64,000 bases of DNA from Peteryoungia algae (GTDB lineage: Bacteria > Pseudomonadota > Alphaproteobacteria > Rhizobiales > Rhizobiaceae). The notes under the pieces were generated by a model. That model worked only from the letters and a program-made list of their open reading frames with translations. It was not told the DNA's origin and searched no databases. A program made the position numbers and the translations under genes. Positions 1 to 6,942 of the stretch are shown here, one piece after another. The number at the start of each line of letters is the position of its first letter. Within the stretch, counting starts at the first letter, position 1. The stretch covers positions 62,001 through 126,000 of the forward strand of contig NZ_CP128477.1 in the NCBI RefSeq assembly GCF_030369675.1, written 5' to 3'.

Positions 1-31
1 GAAGCCCCGAGGCCCACCACGCACCCTTGGA

Positions 32-280
32 TCAGGAAGCGTTGGAAACCGTGCGGTTGACGAGGGTCACCGACTTGTCGGCATTGACCTTGTAGATCTC
101 GTGGACGTCGCGGCCGTCACCGTTTGCAAACGTGTGGAAGAAGGTCGAACCAACAGGTGCCTTTTCCAGCTGAACAGTGGCGTTGTCATAGGTGATCGAA
201 CCCGGGATCGGCTGGACGGAGGCGAAAGCGGCCGAGCCGGCTGCGAAGGTGATCAGGGCGGCAGAGATGATGGTCTTCAT
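32..280 (-). CDS. Small secreted protein, tandem copy 1
   Basis: An 82-residue protein of a family I do not recognise. It starts with a typical signal peptide (MKTIISAALITF, then Ala-rich to about residue 20), leaving a mature chain of about 62 residues with no cysteine. The conserved core includes PIPGSITYD, FFHTF and EIYKVNAD. The start is supported by an AAGGA ribosome binding site 8 bases upstream. This is the last copy in transcription order and the most changed of the five: Phe replaces Leu in the signal peptide, and His replaces Arg before EIYK. The DNA after its stop differs from that of the other copies, so the array seems to end here, although only 31 bases are visible beyond it. 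Confidence 0.85.
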   Translation of the reverse strand: MKTIISAALITFAAGSAAFASVQPIPGSITYDNATVQLEKAPVGSTFFHTFANGDGRDVHEIYKVNADKSVTLVNRTVSNAS

Positions 281-306
281 GGTGATATTCCTTTGTGCGT
301 TAGTTT

Positions 307-346
307 GGCGGTGGCTCGGGGCGGTGGAAAAGGCCGAGCCTGCCGC
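307..346 (-). other. Intergenic hairpin between copies 1 and 2
   Basis: GGCTCGG (313-319) pairs with CCGAGCC (334-340), and an outer GCGG/CCGC helix closes after a short internal loop. No T-tract follows on the minus strand, so it is not a standard terminator. It lies in the leader of copy 1. Confidence 0.7.
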
Positions 347-391
347 TGGAGGTCTTTGCGTCTTGGGAGGCGCTATGTTGATCGCTTCGGA

Positions 392-640
392 TTACGAGGC
401 GTTGGAAACCGTGCGGTTGACGAGGGTCACCGACTTGTCGGCATTGACCTTGTAGATCTCGCGAACGTCGCGGCCGTCACCGTTTGCAAACGTGTGGAAG
501 AAGGTCGAACCAACAGGTGCCTTTTCCAGCTGAACAGTGGCGTTGTCATAGGTGATCGAACCCGGGATCGGCTGGACGGAGGCGAAAGCGGCCGAGCCGG
601 CTGCGAGGGTGATCAGGGCGGCAGAGATGATGGTCTTCAT
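392..640 (-). CDS. Small secreted protein, tandem copy 2
   Basis: An 82-residue protein differing from copies 3-5 at one residue (Thr for Ser in the signal peptide). Signal peptide, cysteine-free mature chain and ribosome binding site are as in the other copies. The preceding gap (641-757) has the most divergent hairpin of the set: bases change but pairing is kept. Near-identity at the DNA level, including synonymous sites, points to recent duplication or gene conversion. The function is unknown; a secreted or periplasmic location is inferred from the signal peptide. Confidence 0.87.
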   Translation of the reverse strand: MKTIISAALITLAAGSAAFASVQPIPGSITYDNATVQLEKAPVGSTFFHTFANGDGRDVREIYKVNADKSVTLVNRTVSNAS

Positions 641-666
641 GGTGATATTCCTTTGTGCGTTGGGTT

Positions 667-716
667 GGCGGCGACCCGGTTGAGGGAAGGGGGAGAGGGG
701 AACCGGGCCGGCCGCC
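667..716 (-). other. Intergenic hairpin between copies 2 and 3, with compensatory changes
   Basis: The inner stem here is GGCCCGGTT/AACCGGGTC as read on the minus strand. A T-A pair of the other copies has become C-G, two A/T pairs are added, and one G-T wobble remains in the minus-strand reading. The outer GGCGG/CCGCC helix is kept. Paired changes support an RNA structure made from the minus strand. Confidence 0.7.
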
Positions 717-757
717 GAAGGGTGCGTCTTGGGAGGCGCTTTGTTGATCGCTTCGAA

Positions 758-1006
758 TTACGAGGCGTTGGACACCGTGCGGTTGACGAGGGTCACCGAC
801 TTGTCGGCATTGACCTTGTAGATCTCGCGAACGTCGCGGCCGTCACCGTTTGCAAACGTGTGGAAGAAGGTCGAACCAACAGGGGCCTTTTCCAGCTGAA
901 CAGTGGCGTTGTCATAGGTGATCGAACCCGGGATCGGCTGGACGGATGCGAAAGCGGCCGAGCCGGCTGCGAGGGAGATCAGGGCGGCAGAGATGATGGT
1001 CTTCAT
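758..1006 (-). CDS. Small secreted protein, tandem copy 3
   Basis: An 82-residue secreted protein whose sequence is the same as copies 4 and 5. The signal peptide is followed by VQPIPGSITYD and ends at TVSNAS. The AAGGAATATCACC leader next to the start codon is shared with copies 1, 2 and 4. The gap to copy 4 carries the conserved hairpin. No catalytic motif, cysteine or membrane segment is present after the signal peptide, so a structural, binding or signalling role is more likely than an enzyme; that is inference. Confidence 0.87.
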   Translation of the reverse strand: MKTIISAALISLAAGSAAFASVQPIPGSITYDNATVQLEKAPVGSTFFHTFANGDGRDVREIYKVNADKSVTLVNRTVSNAS

Positions 1007-1032
1007 GGTGATATTCCTTTGTGCGTTGGGTT

Positions 1033-1078
1033 GGCGGCGGCTCGGTTGGGGCGGGGGAGAGGGGCCGAGCCAGCCGCC
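1033..1078 (-). other. Intergenic hairpin between copies 3 and 4
   Basis: An outer GGCGG/CCGCC helix and an inner GGCTCGG/CCGAGCC helix surround a purine-rich loop (plus-strand sense) whose length differs from the other copies. No T-tract follows. Confidence 0.7.
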
Positions 1079-1125
1079 GAAGGGTCTTTTGCGTCTTGGG
1101 AGGCGCTATGTTTGATCGCTTCGAA

Positions 1126-1374
1126 TTACGAAGCGTTGGACACCGTGCGGTTGACGAGGGTCACCGACTTGTCGGCATTGACCTTGTAGATCTCGCGAAC
1201 ATCGCGGCCGTCACCGTTTGCAAACGTGTGGAAGAAGGTCGAACCAACAGGTGCCTTTTCCAGCTGAACAGTGGCGTTGTCATAGGTGATCGAACCCGGG
1301 ATCGGCTGGACGGAGGCGAAAGCGGCCGAACCGGCTGCGAGGGAGATCAGGGCGGCGGAAATGATGGTCTTCAT
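1126..1374 (-). CDS. Small secreted protein, tandem copy 4
   Basis: An 82-residue protein with the same sequence as copies 3 and 5. Its DNA differs from theirs at only scattered, mostly silent positions, for example near the start codon. The identity of copies 3-5 at protein level despite silent changes suggests purifying selection or gene conversion. The ribosome binding site and upstream hairpin (about 1401-1441) match the other internal copies. Confidence 0.87.
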   Translation of the reverse strand: MKTIISAALISLAAGSAAFASVQPIPGSITYDNATVQLEKAPVGSTFFHTFANGDGRDVREIYKVNADKSVTLVNRTVSNAS

Positions 1375-1400
1375 GGTGATATTCCTTTGTGCGTTAGTTT

Positions 1401-1441
1401 GGCGGTGGCTCGGGGCGGGGGAGAGGGCCGAGCCGGCCGCC
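1401..1441 (-). other. Intergenic hairpin between copies 4 and 5
   Basis: The same two-helix architecture: GGCGG/CCGCC outside and GGCTCGG/CCGAGCC inside, with a shorter loop. It lies between the stop of copy 5 and the ribosome binding site of copy 4. Confidence 0.7.
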
Positions 1442-1488
1442 GAAGGGTCTTTTGCGTCTTGGGAGGCGCTATGTTTGATCGCTTCGAA

Positions 1489-1737
1489 TTACGAGGCGTT
1501 GGATACCGTGCGGTTGACGAGGGTCACCGACTTGTCGGCATTGACCTTGTAGATCTCGCGGACGTCGCGGCCGTCACCGTTTGCAAATGTGTGGAAGAAG
1601 GTCGAACCAACAGGGGCCTTTTCCAGCTGAACAGTGGCGTTGTCATAGGTGATCGAACCCGGGATCGGCTGGACGGAGGCGAAAGCGGCCGAACCGGCTG
1701 CGAGGGAGATCAGGGCGGCGGAGATGATGGTCTTCAT
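1489..1737 (-). CDS. Small secreted protein, tandem copy 5 (first of the near-identical set)
   Basis: An 82-residue protein with the same sequence as copies 3 and 4, and the promoter-proximal member of the near-identical set. Its upstream DNA (1738-1839) is unlike the other intergenic units: the leader reads AAGGAACTCCGACC and has no GGCTCGG hairpin. It may therefore hold the ancestral promoter, with the downstream units generated by duplication of gene plus spacer. A different, imperfect hairpin lies at about 1760-1786. Confidence 0.87.
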   Translation of the reverse strand: MKTIISAALISLAAGSAAFASVQPIPGSITYDNATVQLEKAPVGSTFFHTFANGDGRDVREIYKVNADKSVTLVNRTVSNAS

Positions 1738-1839
1738 GGTCGGAGTTCCTTATCTTGAATTGAGTGACACGCTGCGTGTTCAGCTCATGATTGTATGTCT
1801 GGGTAGAGTTTCACCCGGGATTTAGAATCGTCTCTTGCG

Positions 1840-2079
1840 TCAGTCGTTCGACATGGAACGGGAAACGATCGATACGGTCCTGTCTGCATTCACCTGGTAG
1901 ATCTCGCGGACCTCGGATCCACCGGTGTAGAAGGTATGAAAGAAGTTCGAACCGGTCGGGGCCTGTTCGAGCCTCGGCTGCGCACCGCCATAGGTGATGG
2001 AGCCCGGGATTGGCTCTACCGCGAAGGCGGCCGATGTGCCTGCGAGGGTTGTGAGGAGTGCTGCTGCGATGAACTTCAT
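1840..2079 (-). CDS. Small secreted protein, diverged sixth paralogue
   Basis: A 79-residue protein starting MKFIAAALLTTLAG with a signal peptide of about 20 residues. It keeps the family core (EPIPGSITY, GSNFFHTF, VREIYQVNAD) but is far more diverged than copies 1-5. A longer reading frame runs upstream to 2277, but that extension puts charged residues before the signal peptide, so the internal ATG at 2077-2079 is preferred. This copy defines which residues the family conserves: the PIPGSITY, FFHTF and EIYxVNAD segments. Confidence 0.8.
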   Translation of the reverse strand: MKFIAAALLTTLAGTSAAFAVEPIPGSITYGGAQPRLEQAPTGSNFFHTFYTGGSEVREIYQVNADRTVSIVSRSMSND

Positions 2080-2636
2080 TGTCGTTGTGCCTTGAGAACC
2101 TTGTTCAATCGAACTGTGCGGTTCGATGATGTAGATTTGGCGCAGACGGCTGCGGATTACAATACCCCATTGCGCACAATCGAACTGATTGGTTCGGTTG
2201 GTGTACCCGGTATACGGAGAGGCACTTGAAATTTGTCCTATTGAAATCAGCGGTTTAGGCTGTGTTTTGGCTGTCATTTAACTATGACATAGAACGATTA
2301 TTTTTTATTTCTCTCACCCTTTTGTGACTGCTGCTTGACTGTCCAGACCCCGATCGGGGCGTCGCAGGCGACCGCGGGTGGCCCCTGTGCGGCGGCAATC
2401 GGTCTTTCGTCCCGATATTTCAAGAAGCCTGCTCGCGGCCCTCCGCGCAAAATTCGGACGTTCCGCCATTCCAACAATCTGCGGAAGCTTTGTCCTCCAT
2501 GTCGATGCTCGGCAGAACGCCTGTCGCGCCAGCCCCGGGGGCACGGGAAACGCTTTTGCGAACGCATGGATCCACGTTGACTAAGACGACTTGTCAGGTA
2601 GTCTTAAATCGTTAACGCCAGAGAGGAGGCACAGAC
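2080..2636. other. Intergenic region of 557 bases without a convincing gene
   Basis: The left part is the leader of the sixth small-protein gene and holds a perfect hairpin, ATCGAAC (2108-2114) with GTTCGAT (2121-2127). An AT-rich stretch follows at about 2260-2325. The rest is GC-rich with overlapping open frames on both strands, none with a clear ribosome binding site or recognisable product. Just before the sulfate-binding gene there is an imperfect dyad with AAGAC/GTCTT arms around 2583-2606 that could be an operator. Confidence 0.5.
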
Positions 2637-3653
2637 ATGAAGTGCATTGGGAAAAATCTTGCGGCGTTTCTTATCGGCCTGGGCCTGTCCACCGGCCTCG
2701 TGCTGCCGGCAGGCGCCACGGAGCTCCTGAACGTTTCCTATGATCCGACGCGCGAGTTCTATGCCGAATTCAACACGGTCTTTGCCAGGCACTGGCAAAC
2801 CGAGACCGGCGAGACCGTGACGGTGAGCCAGTCGCATGGCGGTTCCGGCCGCCAGGCCCGCGCCGTGATGGAAGGCCTCAAGGCAGATGTCGTCACACTC
2901 GCCCTGCAGAGTGACATAGACATTATCGCAGAGCGGTCAAAGCTGATCGCCGCGGACTGGCGAGCCCGTCTGCCGAACAGGTCGTCCCCCTATACGTCGA
3001 CCATCGTGTTCCTGGTGCGCAAGGGCAATCCCAAGGGCATCAAGGACTGGGGTGACCTGGTGAAGGGGGACATCCAGATCGTCACGCCCAATCCGAAGAC
3101 CTCGGGCGGTGCACGCTGGAACTATCTCGCCGCCTGGGCCTGGGCCAACAAGAAGTTCGGCGGTGATCAGCAGAAGATTGGCGAGTATATCGCCGAGATC
3201 TACCGCCGCGCGCCGGTGCTTGATACCGGCGCACGCGGCGCGCTGACGAGCTTTGCCCAGCGCGAAATCGGCGACGTACTGATTTCCTGGGAAAACGAGG
3301 CCTATCTCGCCGGCAGGGAATTTGGCGCAGACCAGTTCGAGATCGTCACCCCGTCGCTGTCGATCCTCGCCGAACCGCCGGTTGCCGTCGTCGATGTCAA
3401 TGTCGACGAGAAGGGCACCCGCAGGGAGGCGGAAGCCTATCTGAACTACCTCTATTCGGCAGAGGGCCAGGCGCTCGCCGCCAAGCATTTCTACCGCCCC
3501 TCGCGGCCGGATCTCGTGGCCGCAGGCTCCGGTCCCGAATTGCCCAGGCTCGATCTCGTCACCATCGACGATCCACTCTTCGGCGGCTGGGCTAAAGCTC
3601 AGCAGGAGCATTTCGGCGAAGGTGGTATCTTCGACCGGATCTACCGCCCCTGA
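2637..3653 (+). CDS. sbp: Sulfate ABC transporter substrate-binding protein (Sbp/CysP type)
   Basis: A 338-residue periplasmic binding protein for sulfate or thiosulfate. Residues 1-28 form a signal peptide. The mature chain starts TELLNVSYDPTREFY, and SHGGSGRQARAV, VTLALQSDID, NPKTSGGARWNYLAAW and VLISWENEA are typical of Sbp. Length is normal for the family. A strong GAGAGGAGG ribosome binding site precedes the ATG. It is not followed by the usual cysT/cysW/cysA permease and ATPase genes; the next gene is a SulP permease after a strong terminator. It probably serves an ABC permease encoded elsewhere. Confidence 0.93.
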   Translation: MKCIGKNLAAFLIGLGLSTGLVLPAGATELLNVSYDPTREFYAEFNTVFARHWQTETGETVTVSQSHGGSGRQARAVMEGLKADVVTLALQSDIDIIAERSKLIAADWRARLPNRSSPYTSTIVFLVRKGNPKGIKDWGDLVKGDIQIVTPNPKTSGGARWNYLAAWAWANKKFGGDQQKIGEYIAEIYRRAPVLDTGARGALTSFAQREIGDVLISWENEAYLAGREFGADQFEIVTPSLSILAEPPVAVVDVNVDEKGTRREAEAYLNYLYSAEGQALAAKHFYRPSRPDLVAAGSGPELPRLDLVTIDDPLFGGWAKAQQEHFGEGGIFDRIYRP

Positions 3654-3674
3654 CGGGTGGCACCTCCCAAGGGT

Positions 3675-3713
3675 AAGGAAGGCGGTTCCGAAGGGGCCGC
3701 CTTCCTTGTTTTT
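3675..3713 (+). terminator. Intrinsic terminator after sbp
   Basis: AAGGAAGGCGG (3675-3685) pairs with CCGCCTTCCTT (3697-3707), followed by GTTTTTC. The 11-bp stem is perfect. Confidence 0.9.
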
Positions 3714-3774
3714 CGGCAGAGTCGGACAAGACGATCTTGCCTTCCAGCCGACGCCTATTGTTGCGCTGCGGCAT

Positions 3775-3930
3775 GTTTTGAGCTACAGACCCTCATCCAC
3801 AAGGACCCGGTGAAAATCCGGGTGGCTCTTCTGGCCGCCGATCCGCCAGACAACACAGCAACGCAACCCATTACTTCTTTTCTGGCCCGGGACCCGCTCG
3901 GACCGTTGCAACAACTGTGAAAAATCAACA
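3775..3930 (+). promoter_or_regulatory. Candidate structured leader of the SulP gene
   Basis: Two adjacent hairpins lie 80-125 bases before the SulP start: ACCCGG (3805-3810) with CCGGGT (3818-3823) around a TGAAAAT loop, and TCTGGC (3830-3835) with GCCAGA (3845-3850). The first loop resembles the GGTGAAAATCC segment of cobalamin riboswitches, but the other conserved cobalamin boxes are not visible. Rfam contains leader motifs reported upstream of sulfate transporters in this class, which should be compared. Assignment is open. Confidence 0.35.
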
Positions 3931-5418
3931 ATGCAAACTCTTATCAATTACCGCCGCGAGTGGTTCTCCAACATCCGTGGCGACATCCTTTCCGGCATCG
4001 TCGTGGCGCTGGCCCTCATCCCCGAAGCGATCGGCTTTTCCGTCATTGCCGGCGTCGATCCCAAGGTCGGCCTTTATGCCTCCTTCGCCATCGCCTGCGT
4101 CACCGCCTTTGTCGGCGGCCGGCCCGGCATGATTTCGGCTGCCACTGCCGCGACTGCCGTGATCATGGTGACCTTGGTCAAGGAACACGGCCTGCAATAT
4201 CTTTTCGCCGCCACGATCCTGATGGGCATCATCCAGATCCTCGCCGGCTTCCTGAAGCTCGGCCGGGTCATGCGCTTCGTCTCGCGCTCGGTCATCACCG
4301 GCTTCGTCAACGCACTCGCCATTCTCATCTTCATGGCGCAGCTCCCCGAACTGATCGGCGTGCCGGGCATGACCTATGCGATGATCGCCGGCGGCCTCGC
4401 GATCATCTACCTCTTCCCCTATGTGACGAAGGCCATCCCGTCGCCGCTGGTCGCCATCGCGGTCCTGACCACGCTTGCCTGGTGGACGGGCATGGACCTG
4501 CGCACCGTTGGCGATCTCGGTGAACTGCCCTCGACGCTGCCGGTCTTCCTGCTGCCGGATGTGCCGCTCACCCTTGAGACGCTGCAGATCATCTTGCCCT
4601 ATTCGCTCACTCTCGCTGCCGTCGGCTTGCTCGAGTCCTTGCTGACCGCGCAGATCGTTGACGACATGACGGATACGCCCAGCAACAAGAGCCAGGAATG
4701 CATCGGTCAGGGCACGGGCAACATCGCCTCCGCCATGATCGGCGGCATGGGCGGTTGCGCCATGATCGGCCAGTCTGTCATCAACATTACCTCCGGTGGC
4801 CGCGGGCGCCTGTCGGCCTTCGTCGCCGGCGCCTTTCTGCTCTTCCTGATCGTGGTGCTCGACGATCTCGTCCGCATCATCCCCATGGCAGCCCTCGTCG
4901 CCGTCATGATCATGGTCTCGATCGGCACCTTCTCCTGGCGCTCGATCCTCGATGTGAGCCGCAATCCCTGGCCATCCACGGTCGTGATGCTGGCAACCGT
5001 CGTGACAGTCGTTGCGACCCACGATCTCGCCAAGGGCGTCATCGTCGGCGTACTCCTGTCCGGGATCTTCTTTGCCGGCAAGGTGGCCAAGCTGTTCAGC
5101 GTCAGCCGCCATGCCGACGGGGCGTCCGGCACGGTCACCTACCGGGTCACGGGCCAGATCTTCTTCGCCTCGGCCGAGAGCTTCATCCACGCCTTCGATT
5201 TCGCCGACGTGGCAGACAAGGTGGTGATCGACGTGACCACCGCCCATCTCTGGGACATCACTGCGGTCGGCGCGCTCGACAAGGTCGTGCTGAAATACCG
5301 CAAGGCTGGCGTCGAGGTCGATGTTCTCGGCTTCAACGAGGCGAGTGCCGACATGGTCGATCGTTTCGCTCTGCACGACAAGGACGAGCGGCTTGCCGCA
5401 AGTGCTGCCCTGCACTGA
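3931..5418 (+). CDS. SulP family inorganic anion transporter with STAS domain
   Basis: A 495-residue inner-membrane permease of the SulP/SLC26 family, which moves sulfate, bicarbonate or related anions. Residues 15-390 hold about 10-12 hydrophobic segments; [28 protein letters not shown] and [14 protein letters not shown] are family hallmarks. Residues about 395-480 form a cytosolic STAS domain ([12 protein letters not shown] through [16 protein letters not shown]). There is no strong ribosome binding site at this ATG, but the next in-frame methionines would remove the first helix. Proximity to sbp suggests sulfate, but bicarbonate is possible. Confidence 0.92.
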   Translation: MQTLINYRREWFSNIRGDILSGIVVALALIPEAIGFSVIAGVDPKVGLYASFAIACVTAFVGGRPGMISAATAATAVIMVTLVKEHGLQYLFAATILMGIIQILAGFLKLGRVMRFVSRSVITGFVNALAILIFMAQLPELIGVPGMTYAMIAGGLAIIYLFPYVTKAIPSPLVAIAVLTTLAWWTGMDLRTVGDLGELPSTLPVFLLPDVPLTLETLQIILPYSLTLAAVGLLESLLTAQIVDDMTDTPSNKSQECIGQGTGNIASAMIGGMGGCAMIGQSVINITSGGRGRLSAFVAGAFLLFLIVVLDDLVRIIPMAALVAVMIMVSIGTFSWRSILDVSRNPWPSTVVMLATVVTVVATHDLAKGVIVGVLLSGIFFAGKVAKLFSVSRHADGASGTVTYRVTGQIFFASAESFIHAFDFADVADKVVIDVTTAHLWDITAVGALDKVVLKYRKAGVEVDVLGFNEASADMVDRFALHDKDERLAASAALH

Positions 5419-5431
5419 TTTGAAGCAGACC

Positions 5432-5458
5432 GGGCGCCGGAAATTCGGCGCCCTTTTT
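5432..5458 (+). terminator. Intrinsic terminator after the SulP gene
   Basis: GGGCGCCG (5432-5439) pairs with CGGCGCCC (5446-5453), followed by five T. The T-tract is itself part of a second inverted repeat. Confidence 0.88.
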
Positions 5459-5498
5459 CGACGTCACCATTCAATCAAGCAAAGGTGACGTCGAAAAA
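5454..5498. repeat. 15-bp perfect inverted repeat overlapping the terminator tail
   Basis: TTTTTCGACGTCACC (5454-5468) and GGTGACGTCGAAAAA (5484-5498) are exact reverse complements separated by 15 bases. Because the left arm begins with the terminator T-tract, the two structures share bases and compete in RNA. It may also act as a terminator for minus-strand transcripts. Confidence 0.75.
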
Positions 5499-5550
5499 CC
5501 GGATGGGTGCACTAGTCTTGCAGGGAGTGCCCACAGTCCGGAGAAAGATC

Positions 5551-5925
5551 ATGAACCGCTTACTCTCCTTGTCTGCCCTGGCAGGCGTCGCTCTGTGCGC
5601 CGGTGCGGCCATGGCCCATCACGGCTGGTCCTGGGCCGAGGCCGACCAGATCGACCTGACCGGCAAGATCACCGCGATCTCCTTTGCCCCGCCGCATCCG
5701 ACGCTCGAACTCGACACGGCCGATGGCGGCTGGCGCATCGAACTCGGCAATCCGAACCAGACCCAGCGATCCGGCTTTGTCGAAGGCGTGGTTGCTGTCG
5801 GCGATGAGATCACCGTGCGCGGCAATCGCTCGCTCGATCCCGCGGAGAAGCGGCTGAAGGCCGTGCGTGTCATCGTGGCGGGCAAGAACTACGATATCTA
5901 TCCCAGTCGCATCGTGACGAACTGA
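5551..5925 (+). CDS. DUF6152-type secreted protein
   Basis: A 124-residue protein with a signal peptide (MNRLLSLSALAGVALCAGAAMA) whose mature chain begins HHGWSW. The pattern of ITAISFAPPHPTLEL, WRIELGNP and VTVRG-like strands recalls DUF6152, a small periplasmic beta-strand family of unknown function. The upstream in-frame ATG (5485) would bury the signal peptide, while ATG 5551 follows GGAGAAAG, so it is chosen. The N-terminal HH of the mature chain could bind metal (inference). It is followed after 4 bases by a membrane protein gene, so the two probably form an operon. Confidence 0.8.
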   Translation: MNRLLSLSALAGVALCAGAAMAHHGWSWAEADQIDLTGKITAISFAPPHPTLELDTADGGWRIELGNPNQTQRSGFVEGVVAVGDEITVRGNRSLDPAEKRLKAVRVIVAGKNYDIYPSRIVTN

Positions 5926-5929
5926 CTGC

Positions 5930-6400
5930 ATGGACTGGCTGGCGGCTCTCGGCGAGACACCTGTGGCCCAGGCGCTGATGCGCTGGCCGGTGCTCTACAT
6001 CTTCGTCAATGCCAGCCACATCCTCTCGCTTGGCATGCTGGTCGGGGCGAGCGTCATCCTCGATCTGCGCCTGCTCGGCGCCTTCGCCCGCCTGCCGCTG
6101 GCGGAGACGCTGACCGTCCTCTCGCGGATCGCAGCGGTCGCTCTGGGGTTTGCGGTGCTGACCGGCGCGCATCTCTTCTCCGTGCGTCCGCTGGACTATG
6201 CAACCAACACCGCTTTCCTCATCAAGATCGTGCTCGTTCTTCTTGGCACGGCCAATGCCCTTGCTGTCCACCGATCGCGCGACTGGCAGGCGATGGTGGC
6301 CGGCGCGCCCGCGACGGCGCTGCTCCGTCTGGCGGCGCTGGCCTCGCTTGTCTTCTGGCTGGGAGCGTTGCTTGCCGGGCGCTGGATCGGGTTTCTCTGA
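5930..6400 (+). CDS. Small integral membrane protein (DUF6644-like)
   Basis: A 156-residue protein with about four hydrophobic helices (near residues 18-40, 55-80, 85-105 and 130-152) and one conserved-looking histidine in the first helix (NASHILSLGMLVGAS). It starts 4 bases after the DUF6152-type gene. This kind of membrane protein often sits beside DUF6152 in Rhizobiales as I recall it. The role is unknown; partnership with the secreted neighbour, perhaps in metal or redox handling, is inference. Confidence 0.75.
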   Translation: MDWLAALGETPVAQALMRWPVLYIFVNASHILSLGMLVGASVILDLRLLGAFARLPLAETLTVLSRIAAVALGFAVLTGAHLFSVRPLDYATNTAFLIKIVLVLLGTANALAVHRSRDWQAMVAGAPATALLRLAALASLVFWLGALLAGRWIGFL

Positions 6401-6514
6401 GTGCAACCGCTTCGGGATCTCTCCCCTGGATCCGCCGGAAAATGACGATTGTCAGTATCTTTGCACCGGGCCGAAGCAATGGTACTCTCCCTTCGTTGTT
6501 CGGGGGATTTCAAC

Positions 6515-6886
6515 ATGCCACAATTATCTGTCTGGTATTTCCGTACGGCCATTCTCTTTCTGATCGCCGGCATCTGTCTCGGCCTGTACATGTCGATCAC
6601 GCACCAGTTTGAGGCGACCGGTGCGCATGCCCATATCAACCTGCTCGGCTGGGTCACCATGGCGATCTTCGGCATCTACTACGCATTGAACCCGGTCCAG
6701 GCCGCGAGCCGGATCGCCAAGATCCAGTACATGCTCTACACGATCGGCATTCTGGTCATGGCACCATCGCTCTTCCTGATGCTGACCGGCAATCCGGCCC
6801 TGGAACCCGTCGTGGCGATCTCCTCGCTGGTGACGTTTTCCGGCGTCCTGCTGTTTGCCATGATCCTGTTTACGCGCAAGGCGTGA
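6515..6886 (+). CDS. Small membrane protein resembling a piece of heme-copper oxidase subunit I
   Basis: A 123-residue protein with four predicted helices. The segment AHAHINLLGWVTMAI resembles the H-x-H-x-N-LLGW signature of cbb3-type oxidase subunit I and related heme proteins, but the chain is about a quarter of that length. The ATG at 6515 follows GGGGGATTT; the longer frame from 6449 would add a charged extension. A b-type heme protein is possible because of the paired histidines. No other oxidase genes are nearby. Confidence 0.72.
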   Translation: MPQLSVWYFRTAILFLIAGICLGLYMSITHQFEATGAHAHINLLGWVTMAIFGIYYALNPVQAASRIAKIQYMLYTIGILVMAPSLFLMLTGNPALEPVVAISSLVTFSGVLLFAMILFTRKA

Positions 6887-6942
6887 GCAGGATCGGTACG
6901 GCGTAGGCCACACTTGGGGCTCGACGGCTGGGTTGGTGAGAC

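Larger units (their letters stand above)
32..1737 (-). repeat. Tandem gene array, five units of about 360-368 bp
   Basis: Gene starts recur at offsets of 360, 366, 368 and 363 bases. Each unit has one 249-base gene and a spacer of about 110-119 bases. The coding parts are nearly identical. The spacers share the ribosome binding site, a TTGGCGG segment, a central hairpin and a TCTTGGGAGGCGCT segment, but vary in the hairpin loop. The pattern fits unequal crossing-over followed by homogenisation. Confidence 0.92.

Noticed and set aside
32..1737. CRISPR-like regular repetition
   Set aside because: The repeat unit is about 365 bases and mostly coding; no short repeats with unique spacers.
101..1758. 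Long plus-strand open frames (up to 362 codons) with repeated peptide units across the array
   Set aside because: They are the antisense of the tandem small-protein genes; the minus strand has signal peptides and ribosome binding sites and the plus strand has none.
2298..2567. 89-codon minus-strand frame before sbp
   Set aside because: Arg-rich, no ribosome binding site, overlaps other random frames; could not be supported as a gene.
3805..3850. Cobalamin riboswitch
   Set aside because: Only a GGTGAAAATCC-like loop is present; the other conserved boxes are not seen.
3925..5415. 496-codon minus-strand frame opposite the SulP gene
   Set aside because: Composition is an Asp/His/Gly-rich antisense shadow of a GC-rich membrane protein gene.
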